Shown here piece by piece: positions 18,501 through 27,617 of a DNA stretch of 64,000 nucleotides (the stretch's first letter is position 1; each line of letters begins with the position of its first letter). Origin of the DNA: an uncultured Flavobacteriales bacterium (lineage in GTDB: Bacteria > Bacteroidota > Bacteroidia > Flavobacteriales_G > Salibacteraceae); contig CAJQLE010000003.1 of NCBI GenBank assembly GCA_905479105.1, positions 372,001-436,000 on the forward strand. The letters run 5' to 3'. Both the position numbers and the translations under genes were made by a program. The notes under the pieces were generated by a model. The model ran no database searches, was not told where the DNA came from, and saw nothing but the letters and a program-made list of their open reading frames with translations.

Positions 18501-21500
18501 GCATCACGATGGGGTGGTATTCAGAGAAGAATTGATCAAACGGATTTTGATGCTGCGAATATTGAGTTCATCCAATTTTGGGTAATGGATCCTTATGCGG
18601 AGGAAGAGACTGCAGGTTATCCGGGAAGTCCGACTAGTCCTACCGATGGATTTTTGTATTTCAATATTGGTAATATTTCTGAAGATGTTCTGAAAGACGA
18701 GTACAAGAGTTTTGAGAATGGTTTCCCAACCACCGCTTCAGGAGCTTCTAACCTCAGTGATCCAGCCAATTTTTCTAATTGGGGAAGGATACCTTCTGGT
18801 CAGCAAATTGTAAATGCATTCGATAATGACCCTCAAACAAGAGAGTTTCAAGACGTAGGGCTAGATGGTCTTCGAGACGAGGAAGAGGCATTATTTTTTG
18901 ATTCAGCTTATGTGCAGCCGGTTAGAAACAGAGTTACAGATCAAGCGGCATTGAATAGGTTGGTAGAAGATCCTTCGCATGACAACTATAATTATTACCG
19001 CGATGACGACTATGATGAGCAGCAACTAAATATTCTTGAGCGGTATAAGAAATTTAATGGGCAAGAAGGGAATAGCCCTACTTCTGAGCAATCACAAACG
19101 ATTAACGCTCAGGGTTATCCAACGTCTGCTTCTACACTCCCTGATGCAGAGGATATTAACAGAGACAATACATTAGATAATATTGAGAGCTATTACCAAT
19201 ACAAAATTGATATCTCCAAGGCTGCTTTAGAACAAGAAGGTAGAAACTACATTAATGCGATTTTAGAGACCACTCCTCAGGGGCAGCCTAATCGTCCAGT
19301 TCGGTGGATTCAATTCAAAATTCCTGTTAGAGAATTTGAAAAGAAAGTGGGTAACATCTCTGACTTTAGATCGATTCGTTTTATGCGAATGTTCATGAAA
19401 GGTTTCGAGGCTCCTGTTACGCTGAGGTTTGCTCGATTAGAATTGGTGCGTGGTGAGTGGAGAAGATTTACAGGAGATTTAGATCAAGAGGGAGAAGTGA
19501 TCGCAGATGACCCGAATACGCTTTTCAATATTGGAGCAGTCAATATTGAGGAAAACTCATCTAAGCAGCCAGTAAACTACGTTCTGCCTCCTCAACTTCA
19601 AAGGGAGATACAGGCAGGTTCACCAAATTTGGCTTTGCAAAACGAGCAATCATTGGCCTTGCAGGCATGTGGATTGGAAGATGGAAAAGCTCAAGCGGCA
19701 TTTCGAAATATCCAGATGGATATGCGATCGTTTAAAAAACTCGAAATGTTTGTGCACGCTGAGGCTATGGATCCTGTTCAGCCAGTTGATGATAATGATG
19801 TGAGAGTTTTTATTCGAGTTGGAACTGATTTCACCGACAACTATTATGAGTATGAAACGCCAGTTTCTATAACCCGTTCCGGGAATTATAACAATGATTT
19901 AGTTTCTGATCAGCAGGCTGTATGGCCTTTAGAAAATAATGTGGTGATTCAGCTGGAAGAACTATTAAGGGCAAAAAGGGAAAGGAATGATAAGCTTGGA
20001 ATTGAAGGTGCAATTCAATTGAATCAACGCTATGAAGTTGATGCAGGAGCTGGTCGAAAAATATACGTAGTGGGAAATCCCAATTTGGCTGATGCGCGAG
20101 TGGTAATGCTTGGAGTGAGGAATCCAGCGAAAAGAAATAATCCTGATGATGATGGATTTCCAAAGTGTGTTGAAGTATGGGCTAATGAGTTGCGCTTAAC
20201 TGATTTTGACCAGAGTGGCGGTGAGGCAGCCATTGCAAGTATTTCAGCTAATCTTGCTGATTTCGCTTCGGTTTCTTTGTCTGGTCAAGTTTCAACTCCA
20301 GGTTGGGGTAGTTTGGAGTCTAGTGTGAGTGAGCGTCAAAGAGAAACTATAAGCTCGTTCGATGCTTCGGCTCAGGTTCAATTGGATAAGTTTTTACCAG
20401 AAGAAATTGGCCTTAAAGTCCCAATGTATGTTGGTTACTCTCAAACTACAAGCACCCCTCAATTCGCCCCTGAAGAGCCAGATACCCCGATGGACATTTA
20501 TCTAGATGGCAGAACTCCTGAAGATAAGGATAGTTTGAAGACAATTTCTGAGACTGTAACTACACGAAGAAGCTTGAACTTCACTAATGTCAGAAAAGAA
20601 AAGACCAAAGAAGGGAAATCCAGATTTTATGATGTATCCAACCTATCTGCTACTTATGCATTTAATGAGGTAAATTTCAGAGACTACAATACAGAATATG
20701 ATTTTGTCAGAAATTACCGAGGAGGATTGGCGTATAGCTTTTCCAATAGTCCAAAGTCCATTGAGCCTTTCAGTAAAGTGAAATTCTTAAAAAAGTCTAA
20801 GTATTTCAGACTGTTACGTGATTTCAACTTTAGCCTAGCTCCGAAGCAGGTAGCCATTAGAAATGACTTTGATAGGAGGTATGCTGAACGGAAGATGCGT
20901 AACCTCAATCCTGAGGCTACACTGCTTCAACCTCCTTTTGTAGACAAAGCATTTAATTGGAACAGAACTTATAACATGTCTTATGACCTTACCAAGGCGT
21001 TAAAGATTGATTTCAGTGCTAATAATCGAGCGTTGATCCGTGAATATGAGGGAGAACAGGTCGATAAGGATTTAGAATTAGGAGGGTATTATACAGATCC
21101 GTTAACGGGTAAGAGAATTGAGAGTTACCAGCTTCACAGAGATTCTCTCTTTTCAAGTTTGAAGAATCTTGGGATGACAACCAATTATAACCAAAACACA
21201 AGTGTTTCTTATAGTTTGCCACTTAATAAGATACCTTTTTTGGATTGGGTAAACGCAACTACACGATATTCTGCAGATTATGAATGGGTAAGAGGTCCAT
21301 TAATTGAGCCAGAAGAAAGAAGGGAAATAGCACAGTCAAATCCTAATTCTTACCAAGGAGATACTATCGGTCACACAATTTCAAATGGTCAGCAACTTCA
21401 GGCAAACGCTACATTGAATATGATCTCTTTGTACAATAAGGTTCCTTATTTGAGAGATGTGAATAGAGGTCGAAGATCTAAGTCAAAAAGAAAGCCTGTA

Positions 21501-22955
21501 CCCAAGAAGAAAATTGCTTTAAAAGATGGTGATGATAAATCAGATGAGGCTGAGGAAGAAAAAGAAAAGAATGATCATAAAGTGCTTGATGCAATTTTGA
21601 AAACCATGATGGGGGTGAAGAATGTGTCAGGAACATATTCATTGAATAGAGGTATTACGCTTCCTGGGTTTAAGCACGAGTCTACATACTTGGGTATGGA
21701 TCCTAATGCTGCAATGGCACCTGGAACTGGCTTTGTATTTGGACAGCAAACAAATTTTGGAGATTCGGAGACTCATTTTGCAGATTGGGCTGGTAACGAG
21801 AAGAATTGGCTCATTCAAAACCCTAATCTTTTCAATCCTTACTTAAGAACTGAAACCGAGAACATCTCATTGCGATCAAGTATTCAGCCAGTTAGAGACT
21901 TGAAGATAGACCTCACCGCAAATAGCACTCGATCAAACACCACAACTAGCTATTGGAACTACAATGATTCATTGCCTATGCCTCAGTTTACGGATAATAT
22001 GACTGAAGTTCAAACAGGAAGTTACAGTGTTTCTATGATCAGCATCGCCACCGCATTTGCTAGCATTGATTCCTCTAACAACGTTCTCTATGATCAATTT
22101 TTGTCGAATAGAAGAATAATTTCGAATCGTTTAGGCGATAGCAAAGGCATCAGCACATTGGATACTGCAGGATACACTGTTGGGTACGATGCAACGCATC
22201 AAGATGTATTAATCTCTGCCTTCATAGCTGCATATTCAGGTCAAAGCGGAAATAAGGTGACTTTGAACCCATTAAAGACATTGGCATTGCCTAATTGGCG
22301 AGTGAATTACACCGGGTTGAATAAGATCAAGTTTTTCCAAAAATACTTCAGGACTATTAGTTTAAATCACTCCTATCGCTCAACTTACACTGTTGGAAAC
22401 TACATAAAGGCAGCAGCGCAGGATTCTTCATTTGCGTTGGATGCGAATAGAATTCGGCCTGAAATTATAATTTCCCAGGTTACTATTTCAGAGTCTTTTT
22501 CGCCACTGATTAATGTTGATATGACATGGAAGAATAGCCTCTTAACAAGGCTTGAGGTCCGAAGAGATAGAACGTTGTCGTTGAGTACAAGTAATAATCA
22601 GATCACGGAGATTGGAAATATGGAGTATATCGTTGGTACTGGTTATACTTTGAAACAATTAAAAATGCCTTTCATGATTCGGGGAAATGCCATAAAGAGC
22701 GACCTCACGCTTCGATGTGATTTCAGTGTTAGAAACTCTAAAACTTTAATTCGAAAAATTGTTGAAAACGAAATTCAGACTACAGCAGGTCAAACTGTTT
22801 ACTCCTTGAAATTTACTGGTGACTATGTTTTGACTAAGGCGCTGACCCTTAGGTTGTTTTATGATTGGGTTGCTAATAGGCCTGCAATTTCTAATTCATT
22901 TCCGACAGCAAATACCAACGCAGGTTTTAGCTTAAGATTCGCACTTTCTGGATAG
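15591..22955 (+). CDS. sprA: Type IX secretion / gliding motility translocon protein SprA
   Basis: A giant 2454-residue outer-membrane protein. SprA forms the pore through which type IX substrates cross the outer membrane in Bacteroidota and is needed for gliding in motile species. The N-terminus reads as a signal peptide (hydrophobic VAILVWASVMMPLVLF, then SQ), but only if translation begins at the TTG at 15591; the next in-frame ATGs (codons 17-18) would cut into the signal. Family segments include GNTIEIRPNGAAELTFGVN, FEGSQSTIDLR, and a Lys-rich loop near residue 1965. Long beta-rich stretches form the barrel. It follows ruvA by 16 bases. Other T9SS genes (porV, gldK-N) are not here. Confidence 0.93.
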   Translation: MNFRILNRVAILVWASVMMPLVLFSQEDTTKNSMLFPFEDTYDPLQEDDRKLHGAKPTGAETEFEYDQESGNYEYQQKFGNINYRPPSYLSFDEYQDYQAKKSMNDYWKEIRNNAEESEDDGSGSSGSSFRPSINVENEGFDRIFGGNTIEIRPNGAAELTFGVNSSKTENPAIPVNQRRISVFDFRQNIQLNVIGNIGDKLKIQTNYNTQATFDFENQMKLEYTGYEDEIIQKIELGNVALPLQSSLIRGSQSLFGVKTQLRFGRMTVTSVYSQQKSERREVTTEGGAQEIEFDVGADDYEAYKHYFLSHFFRDIYEKALSNTPIINSSVNITRVEVWITNTNFSTNENRNIIAFQDLGESRRVYNREFTGVFNTPNQSRPAQNGVNDAYKAIYKDPAVRGFTQASQRLENSYGLQSRFDYSKVELARKLEQNRDYTLNPQLGYISLVQELQPNQVLAVSFEYTYNGKTYKVGEFSNETNGDEAMILKMLKSTELNTHFPMWDLMMKNVYSLGAYQLSNTGFELGVWYLDRSKGIDINYLPIDQPGFNDTPLLQLVELDRINNNNAQVPDGMFDFLANPQITVNPSNGRIFFPVLEPFGSNLRSKIIAATGDERLASQYAFDSLYTNTQANAQYNYPSVNRFSIKGKYQSANSSEIALNAFNVPEGSVNVTAGGQRLIENQDYTVDYTLGRVKIINQGILESGMPITASLESNSAFGINQKALFASRFDYKVSDELNFGGTLMNLSERPLTQKVNYGDEPISNTVIGLDGNYSTESQFLTSLVDKIPFINTKEKSTFNISGEAAKLFPGHSNAIGNEGNSFIDDFEGSQSTIDLRTFTMWSIASTPQGQPDLFPEGASAQFRNNLTFNKNRARLSWYMIDPLFYRDDNTTPDHIRGNTDIQLNHLMRQVLEQEVFPNRQFSSASGLQNNITSMFDLSFYPSEPGLYNYDVNPVGSVTAGLSENGDLNNPASRWGGIQRRIDQTDFDAANIEFIQFWVMDPYAEEETAGYPGSPTSPTDGFLYFNIGNISEDVLKDEYKSFENGFPTTASGASNLSDPANFSNWGRIPSGQQIVNAFDNDPQTREFQDVGLDGLRDEEEALFFDSAYVQPVRNRVTDQAALNRLVEDPSHDNYNYYRDDDYDEQQLNILERYKKFNGQEGNSPTSEQSQTINAQGYPTSASTLPDAEDINRDNTLDNIESYYQYKIDISKAALEQEGRNYINAILETTPQGQPNRPVRWIQFKIPVREFEKKVGNISDFRSIRFMRMFMKGFEAPVTLRFARLELVRGEWRRFTGDLDQEGEVIADDPNTLFNIGAVNIEENSSKQPVNYVLPPQLQREIQAGSPNLALQNEQSLALQACGLEDGKAQAAFRNIQMDMRSFKKLEMFVHAEAMDPVQPVDDNDVRVFIRVGTDFTDNYYEYETPVSITRSGNYNNDLVSDQQAVWPLENNVVIQLEELLRAKRERNDKLGIEGAIQLNQRYEVDAGAGRKIYVVGNPNLADARVVMLGVRNPAKRNNPDDDGFPKCVEVWANELRLTDFDQSGGEAAIASISANLADFASVSLSGQVSTPGWGSLESSVSERQRETISSFDASAQVQLDKFLPEEIGLKVPMYVGYSQTTSTPQFAPEEPDTPMDIYLDGRTPEDKDSLKTISETVTTRRSLNFTNVRKEKTKEGKSRFYDVSNLSATYAFNEVNFRDYNTEYDFVRNYRGGLAYSFSNSPKSIEPFSKVKFLKKSKYFRLLRDFNFSLAPKQVAIRNDFDRRYAERKMRNLNPEATLLQPPFVDKAFNWNRTYNMSYDLTKALKIDFSANNRALIREYEGEQVDKDLELGGYYTDPLTGKRIESYQLHRDSLFSSLKNLGMTTNYNQNTSVSYSLPLNKIPFLDWVNATTRYSADYEWVRGPLIEPEERREIAQSNPNSYQGDTIGHTISNGQQLQANATLNMISLYNKVPYLRDVNRGRRSKSKRKPVPKKKIALKDGDDKSDEAEEEKEKNDHKVLDAILKTMMGVKNVSGTYSLNRGITLPGFKHESTYLGMDPNAAMAPGTGFVFGQQTNFGDSETHFADWAGNEKNWLIQNPNLFNPYLRTETENISLRSSIQPVRDLKIDLTANSTRSNTTTSYWNYNDSLPMPQFTDNMTEVQTGSYSVSMISIATAFASIDSSNNVLYDQFLSNRRIISNRLGDSKGISTLDTAGYTVGYDATHQDVLISAFIAAYSGQSGNKVTLNPLKTLALPNWRVNYTGLNKIKFFQKYFRTISLNHSYRSTYTVGNYIKAAAQDSSFALDANRIRPEIIISQVTISESFSPLINVDMTWKNSLLTRLEVRRDRTLSLSTSNNQITEIGNMEYIVGTGYTLKQLKMPFMIRGNAIKSDLTLRCDFSVRNSKTLIRKIVENEIQTTAGQTVYSLKFTGDYVLTKALTLRLFYDWVANRPAISNSFPTANTNAGFSLRFALSG

Positions 22956-23036
22956 ACTTTCAAAAGCTGTGAATATGTCGTTCAAAAACATAGTTCAATT
23001 TCAATGAATTGAGCTTTTATCCCATGAAAATTCATG

Positions 23037-23044
23037 TAGGTTTG
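23037..23044 (+). promoter_or_regulatory. -7 promoter box for gcvH
   Basis: TAGGTTTG matches TAnnTTTG, 20 bases before the gcvH start codon. A TTG at 23009-23011 could be the -33 element, though the 25-base spacing is slightly long. Confidence 0.45.
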
Positions 23045-23064
23045 TCAAAATCTAAAATTCAACT

Positions 23065-23445
23065 ATGAATATTCCTGCAGAATTAAAGTATACCAAAGAT
23101 CACGAGTGGGTGAGGGTAGAAGGAGATGTGGCTGTTGTTGGAGTTACTGACTACGCTCAGGGTGAGCTTGGTGACATCGTCTATATTGAGATTGAAACAG
23201 AAGGAGATAACCTCGATCAAGAAGAAGTTTTTGGTACGGTTGAAGCAGTGAAAACTGTTTCAGATCTATTTATGCCAATATCAGGTGAGATTGTTGAAGT
23301 AAATTCTTCTTTATCTGATGCTCCTGAAACAGTAAATACTGACCCTTACGGCAATGGTTGGATGATTAAGATTAAAGTGTCAGATAAATCTCAGTTAGAT
23401 GAGCTGCTATCCGCAGATGATTATAAGGCTGAAGTAGGAGCGTAA
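23065..23445 (+). CDS. gcvH: Glycine cleavage system H protein
   Basis: The lipoyl carrier of the glycine cleavage system, shuttling the aminomethyl group between the P, T and L proteins. At 126 residues it has normal length. The lipoyl attachment Lys is K63 within [12 protein letters not shown]. The hallmark KYTKDHEWV is at the N-terminus and [11 protein letters not shown] near residue 95. It follows sprA by 109 bases with its own promoter box and precedes the VanZ-like gene by four bases. GcvP and GcvT are elsewhere. Confidence 0.95.
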   Translation: MNIPAELKYTKDHEWVRVEGDVAVVGVTDYAQGELGDIVYIEIETEGDNLDQEEVFGTVEAVKTVSDLFMPISGEIVEVNSSLSDAPETVNTDPYGNGWMIKIKVSDKSQLDELLSADDYKAEVGA

Positions 23446-23449
23446 TTCC

Positions 23450-23827
23450 ATGTTTTGGAAATACAATTATCAAGGTGCTTTTTGGACGCTGCTCATTCTT
23501 ATGCTTAGTGGTTTTCCTGGGGATCAGTTTGAACGTTCCGAAATAGAGAATGCAGATATATTTGTACACGCATTTCTTTATGCTGTCCTTTTTTTTCTGC
23601 TTTCTGTTGGATTTTTAAAGCAAAGCTCTTTTAATCGTTTAAAAGTGTTTACCCTTCGAAAGGTTTTTATTCTAACGGTTAGTTATGGAGCGCTAATAGA
23701 GGTAATGCAAGCCACGATATTTGTGAACAGATCCTTTCAGTTATCCGACATTGTATTCAACACAGTTGGCGCTTTAATGGGCTTTGCGTGTTTTGGAGCT
23801 ATTTATGGAGTAAGGAAGTATATTTAA
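23450..23827 (+). CDS. VanZ-like family membrane protein
   Basis: A 125-residue inner-membrane protein with about four hydrophobic segments (near residues 10-22, 38-55, 70-88, 100-118). The motif SDIVFNTVGALMGF near the C-terminus is typical of the VanZ-like family: a conserved Asp followed by Asn and a Gly-rich helix. The molecular role of the family is unknown. The founder is linked to teicoplanin resistance, but that function should not be assumed here. It starts four bases after gcvH and is probably cotranscribed, an arrangement I recall from other Bacteroidota. Confidence 0.8.
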   Translation: MFWKYNYQGAFWTLLILMLSGFPGDQFERSEIENADIFVHAFLYAVLFFLLSVGFLKQSSFNRLKVFTLRKVFILTVSYGALIEVMQATIFVNRSFQLSDIVFNTVGALMGFACFGAIYGVRKYI

Positions 23828-23917
23828 CCATAAACTAATTATCAAGAAAATTTCACATATATAAGCGCATTCTTATCGTCATTGTGATTATTTTGGTCGC
23901 TTGAATACATAATAAGT

Positions 23918-24589
23918 ATGGAATTAAAGAAAAGTACGGATGCTAATTTAGAGAACAAGAAGTCAGTATACTTCCTTATTGGGTTGTTAATGGCTATGGG
24001 TGTTATCTTGTTGGCGTTTGAATGGACACAATACGAGGGGGCAGTTGGCTCACTTGGTGAGTTGCAGGTTGATTTAGAAGAAGAAGAGATGATTCCGATC
24101 ACTCAACAGCAGCCACCACCACCACCACCGCCACCGCCCCAAACGATCATTGAGATTGTAGAGGATGATGAGGAAATAGAGGAGGAATTGGTGATTGAAG
24201 ACACAGAATCTGACGAAGATGAAGTGATTGAATTCGTTGATATTCCCGAAGAAGTGATTGAAGAGCCTCAGATTTTCACTATTGTTGAGGAGAATCCAGA
24301 GTTTCCTGGTGGAGAAGCTGCATTGTTTAAATACTTAGGTAAGAACACGAAGTTTCCGGCTATTGCTAAGGATGCAGGTATCCAAGGTATTGTTTATGTA
24401 CAGTTTGTTGTTATGGAAGATGGTTCTATCAATGATGATATGATTACCATCTTAAGAGGTGTTCATCCAGCATTGGATGCTGAAGCGGTGAGGGTTGTGA
24501 AGGAAATGCCTGACTGGAAACCAGGAAGACAAAGAGGTAAAGCAGTGCGCGTGTATTATAAATTGCCTTTTAGATTTACTTTGAAGTAA
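23918..24589 (+). CDS. TonB-like energy transducer (first of two)
   Basis: A 223-residue protein with TonB architecture: a short cytoplasmic N-terminus, one transmembrane helix (about residues 19-36), a proline run of about ten residues near 66-75, a very acidic spacer (DDEEIEEELVIEDTESDEDE), and a C-terminal TonB domain from about 125 (FPGGEAALFKYLGKN, GIVYVQFVVMEDGSI, WKPGRQRGKAVRVYYKLPFRF). It should carry energy from the ExbB/ExbD motor to outer-membrane receptors; two such receptors lie in this window. The usual basic residues of the spacer are replaced by acidic ones. A terminator closes the unit and a paralogue follows. Confidence 0.88.
   Translation: MELKKSTDANLENKKSVYFLIGLLMAMGVILLAFEWTQYEGAVGSLGELQVDLEEEEMIPITQQQPPPPPPPPPQTIIEIVEDDEEIEEELVIEDTESDEDEVIEFVDIPEEVIEEPQIFTIVEENPEFPGGEAALFKYLGKNTKFPAIAKDAGIQGIVYVQFVVMEDGSINDDMITILRGVHPALDAEAVRVVKEMPDWKPGRQRGKAVRVYYKLPFRFTLK
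24113..24140 (+). repeat. CCA/CCG triplet run encoding polyproline
   Basis: A run of CCA and CCG triplets inside the first TonB-like gene encodes about nine or ten consecutive prolines. Such runs can change length by strand slippage in steps of one residue. Confidence 0.7.
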
Positions 24590-24610
24590 TCCAATTATAG
24601 AATTGAGTTA

Positions 24611-24638
24611 AGCCATCCGACTAGGGTGGCTTTTTTTT
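24611..24638 (+). terminator. Rho-independent terminator after the first TonB-like gene
   Basis: AGCCATCC pairs with GGGTGGCT (one T-G wobble) around a five-base loop, followed by eight T. It separates the two TonB-like paralogues. Confidence 0.85.
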
Positions 24639-24732
24639 GCCTTATTCTTTTCTATACCGACCGCTTTCTCATTTGATTTCTGCTTGAACAATCCACATCG
24701 ATTTATAAGCGTTAAAGGTCAAACATCGCTTT

Positions 24733-25410
24733 ATGAACGCAATTGAAGAAAGAAAGAACCGAATGAGTATGCTCATCGGATTTACTTGGGCCTTGGGCTT
24801 TTCACTTTGTGCATTTGAATATGGAAAGCCCCTTGGTAATTACATATACAAAGGATTTCATTTAGATAATGATCGTTGGATTGAAGAAGATCCTGTTCAG
24901 GTTGCGTTGCGACTTCCAGAACCTCCCAAACAAATGCCTAAGCCAAAACCGCGCGTTGCGATGGCTGTCATTCTTCCAAATTTTATTGATGTGATCGATA
25001 ACGCAGATAAAAGACGAGATCTTCCCGATTTCGAGATCAATCCAAATGATGTTTATGTACCCCTTGAATATATTGACGAACCAATTATTGATCCTTTGGA
25101 TTTTGCGGAAGAAATGACGGAGTTCCCGGGAGGTGAAGAGGGTTTGATTAGGTTTTTGGGAAGTCAATTGAAGTATCCATCATTTGCAAAAGAAAACGGC
25201 ATAGAAGGCCCTGTTTATATCAAATTTGTAGTAAACGAAAAAGGTGATATAGAAGAGAATACCATTGAAATATTGGGCTCACCACATGCTGTTTTAAGTC
25301 AGGAGGCAATAAGAGTAATAAAAGCTATGCCTCTTTGGAAACCAGGTAAACAGAGGTTGAAGAATGTCGCAGTCAATATGAAACTGCCGATTAAATTCCT
25401 ACTCAATTAA
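24733..25410 (+). CDS. TonB-like energy transducer (second of two)
   Basis: A 225-residue paralogue of the preceding protein. One membrane helix lies near residues 12-27. A short proline-rich piece (LPEPPKQMPKPKPR) replaces the long proline run. The spacer is again acidic, and the C-terminal TonB domain shares FPGGEEGLIRFLG, GPVYIKFVVNEKGDI and WKPGKQRLKNVAVNMKLPIKF with its neighbour. The two probably arose by tandem duplication and may serve different receptors or motors. A terminator lies between them, so this copy must have its own promoter in the 94 bases upstream. Its stop overlaps the convergent cysN stop by a few bases. Confidence 0.87.
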   Translation: MNAIEERKNRMSMLIGFTWALGFSLCAFEYGKPLGNYIYKGFHLDNDRWIEEDPVQVALRLPEPPKQMPKPKPRVAMAVILPNFIDVIDNADKRRDLPDFEINPNDVYVPLEYIDEPIIDPLDFAEEMTEFPGGEEGLIRFLGSQLKYPSFAKENGIEGPVYIKFVVNEKGDIEENTIEILGSPHAVLSQEAIRVIKAMPLWKPGKQRLKNVAVNMKLPIKFLLN

Positions 25411-26684
25411 AGGATCATCCCTGCGCCAACAGTTTCGTTGGTGGCTTCATCTATAAGGATTATACTACCAGTATTCCTGTTGCGCTGATATCTATCGGTG
25501 AATAGAGGTACGGTAGTTCTTATGGATATTCGAGCGATATCATTCATCTTGATATCCTTATCATCTTCTAACCTATGCAGTGAGTTGATATCAACTTTAT
25601 ACTTGATATCTTTCACGATACAACGAGCATCTCTTGAAGTGTGCTTAATCGAATACTTCCCATTCAATTGGATTGGTTTTTGACTCATCCAGCAGATCAT
25701 CATTTCGTGATCCTGAGACACGTCTGGTTGATTGTTAACCCTAACGATCATATCTCCTCTGCTTACATCAATGTCATCTTCTAAAAGTATGGTGCATGAC
25801 ATAGGAGGGAATGCCTCATTAATTTCACCATCATAGGTGTCAATTTTGGCAATTTTAGAGGTGAATCCCGAAGGAAGAACAGCTACCTCATCGCCTTTCT
25901 TGAATATTCCGCCAGCCACTCTTCCTGCGTATCCTCTATAATCATGGTATTCTGTAGTTTGAGGACGAATAACAGTTTGCACTGGGAACCTACAGTCAAC
26001 ATGATTTGAATCACTTGCAATATGCACTGTCTCCAGCGTATAAAGTAATGTAGAACCCTGGTACCAATCCATTTTCTTAGACCTATCTACTACATTGTCA
26101 CCCAACAATGCGCTCATTGGAATATATCTAACATCAGATATTTCGAGCTTAGAACTGAAATCATCCAATTGAGATTTGATTTTGTCAAATACTTCTTGAG
26201 AGTAATCAACCAAGTCCATTTTGTTGATGCAGTAAACCACGTGCTTTATACCTAAAAGTGATGCAATAAAACTGTGACGAGATGTTTGTTCTACCAACCC
26301 ATGTCTTGCATCCACTAAAATGATAGCCAGGTTGGCTGTGCTGGCTCCCGTAACCATGTTTCTGGTATATTGGATGTGTCCTGGAGTATCCGCAATGATG
26401 AATTTTCTTTTAGGAGTTGCGAAATAGCGATAGGCTACATCAATAGTGATTCCTTGTTCTCTTTCAGATCTAAGTCCATCAGTTAATAGCGCCAGATTCA
26501 CTTCGCCTCCGCCTATTTTCTTACTGGCTTTTTCTACAGCCTCCATTTGATCTTGGAAAATCGCTTTGCTGTCATAGAGCAAACGACCAATTAAGGTGCT
26601 CTTTCCATCATCTACACTGCCTGCGGTAGTGAAACGCAACAATTCCATATCTAAATATCCAGCTGTGCTGTTTGATTCGCTCAT
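25407..26684 (-). CDS. cysN: Sulfate adenylyltransferase GTPase subunit CysN
   Basis: The GTP-hydrolysing large subunit of ATP sulfurylase; with CysD it makes adenosine phosphosulfate (APS) from sulfate and ATP. The 425-residue protein is an EF-Tu-like GTPase: P-loop GSVDDGKST (residues 22-30), switch II DTPGH near 93-97, NKMD near 148-151, then two beta-barrel domains. There is no fused APS kinase, because cysC is a separate gene in the same operon. The order on the minus strand is cysC-cysD-cysN. Its stop codon overlaps the end of the convergent TonB-like gene. Confidence 0.95.
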   Translation of the reverse strand: MSESNSTAGYLDMELLRFTTAGSVDDGKSTLIGRLLYDSKAIFQDQMEAVEKASKKIGGGEVNLALLTDGLRSEREQGITIDVAYRYFATPKRKFIIADTPGHIQYTRNMVTGASTANLAIILVDARHGLVEQTSRHSFIASLLGIKHVVYCINKMDLVDYSQEVFDKIKSQLDDFSSKLEISDVRYIPMSALLGDNVVDRSKKMDWYQGSTLLYTLETVHIASDSNHVDCRFPVQTVIRPQTTEYHDYRGYAGRVAGGIFKKGDEVAVLPSGFTSKIAKIDTYDGEINEAFPPMSCTILLEDDIDVSRGDMIVRVNNQPDVSQDHEMMICWMSQKPIQLNGKYSIKHTSRDARCIVKDIKYKVDINSLHRLEDDKDIKMNDIARISIRTTVPLFTDRYQRNRNTGSIILIDEATNETVGAGMIL

Positions 26685-26714
26685 ATCTATCTTATTGTAC
26701 TCTGTAGCTAATGC

Positions 26715-27617
26715 TTAAAAATATCCTTGCTTCTTTCGATCCTCCATAGCAGCTTCAGATCGTTTGTCATCAGAACGGGTTCCTCTTTCAGTTGTTCGAG
26801 TAGCAGCGACCTCTTCAATGATCTTGGTAAGATTATCTGCGGGAGATTCAACGGCTCCGGTGCACGTCATATCTCCAATGGTTCTGAATCGAACTATTCT
26901 CTTTTCAACTTTTTCTTGAGGTCTTTTGTTCATGAATTCGCCATCAGAATAGATGACTCCATCGCGTTCAAAAATATCGCGTTCATGAGAAAAGTAAAGA
27001 GATGGTAATTCGATATTCTCGGCTAGAATGTATTGCCACACATCCATTTCAGTCCAGTTGCTAATTGGGAAAACCCTGAAGTTCTCTCCCATGTTTTTCA
27101 TTCCGTTAAAGATGTTCCATAACTCTGGTCTCTGATTTTTTGGATCCCACTGACCAAACTCATCTCTATGAGAGAAGAAGCGCTCCTTAGCTCTAGCTTT
27201 TTCTTCATCTCTTCTAGCACCGCCCATACAAGCATCAAACTTGTTATTTTCAATAGTTTCTAAGAGGGTTACGGTTTGCAAGCCATTTCTGCTCGCATTG
27301 AATCCTTTTTCTTCAACCACTTTTCCTTGGTCGATACTATCTTGAACCAGCCCTAAAATTAGCTCTGCACCATCTTTCTTAATTAATTCATCTCTAAATT
27401 GAATAGTCTCTGGGAAGTTGTGCCCCGTGTCAACATGGACCAATGGAAATGGAACTTTGCCTGGCCAAAATGCTTTTTTAGCCAGATGGTAGCATAAGAT
27501 TGAATCTTTTCCCCCTGAAAATAGGAGTGCAGGGTTTTCGAATTGAGCGGCCACTTCTCGAATAATGAAGATCGCCTCTGATTCTAATTCTTTTAGGTGT
27601 GTTAAATTGTATTTCAT
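26715..27617 (-). CDS. cysD: Sulfate adenylyltransferase small subunit CysD
   Basis: The catalytic adenylyl-transferring subunit of ATP sulfurylase, 300 residues. The PP-loop motif SGGKDS is at residues 34-39. HVDTGHNFPET and CMGGARRDEEKARAKER follow, both hallmarks of the CysD/PAPS-reductase superfamily, and NWTEMDVWQYI lies near residue 195. Its ATG overlaps the cysC stop by four bases, and cysN follows after 30 bases, so the three genes form one operon. Confidence 0.96.
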   Translation of the reverse strand: MKYNLTHLKELESEAIFIIREVAAQFENPALLFSGGKDSILCYHLAKKAFWPGKVPFPLVHVDTGHNFPETIQFRDELIKKDGAELILGLVQDSIDQGKVVEEKGFNASRNGLQTVTLLETIENNKFDACMGGARRDEEKARAKERFFSHRDEFGQWDPKNQRPELWNIFNGMKNMGENFRVFPISNWTEMDVWQYILAENIELPSLYFSHERDIFERDGVIYSDGEFMNKRPQEKVEKRIVRFRTIGDMTCTGAVESPADNLTKIIEEVAATRTTERGTRSDDKRSEAAMEDRKKQGYF

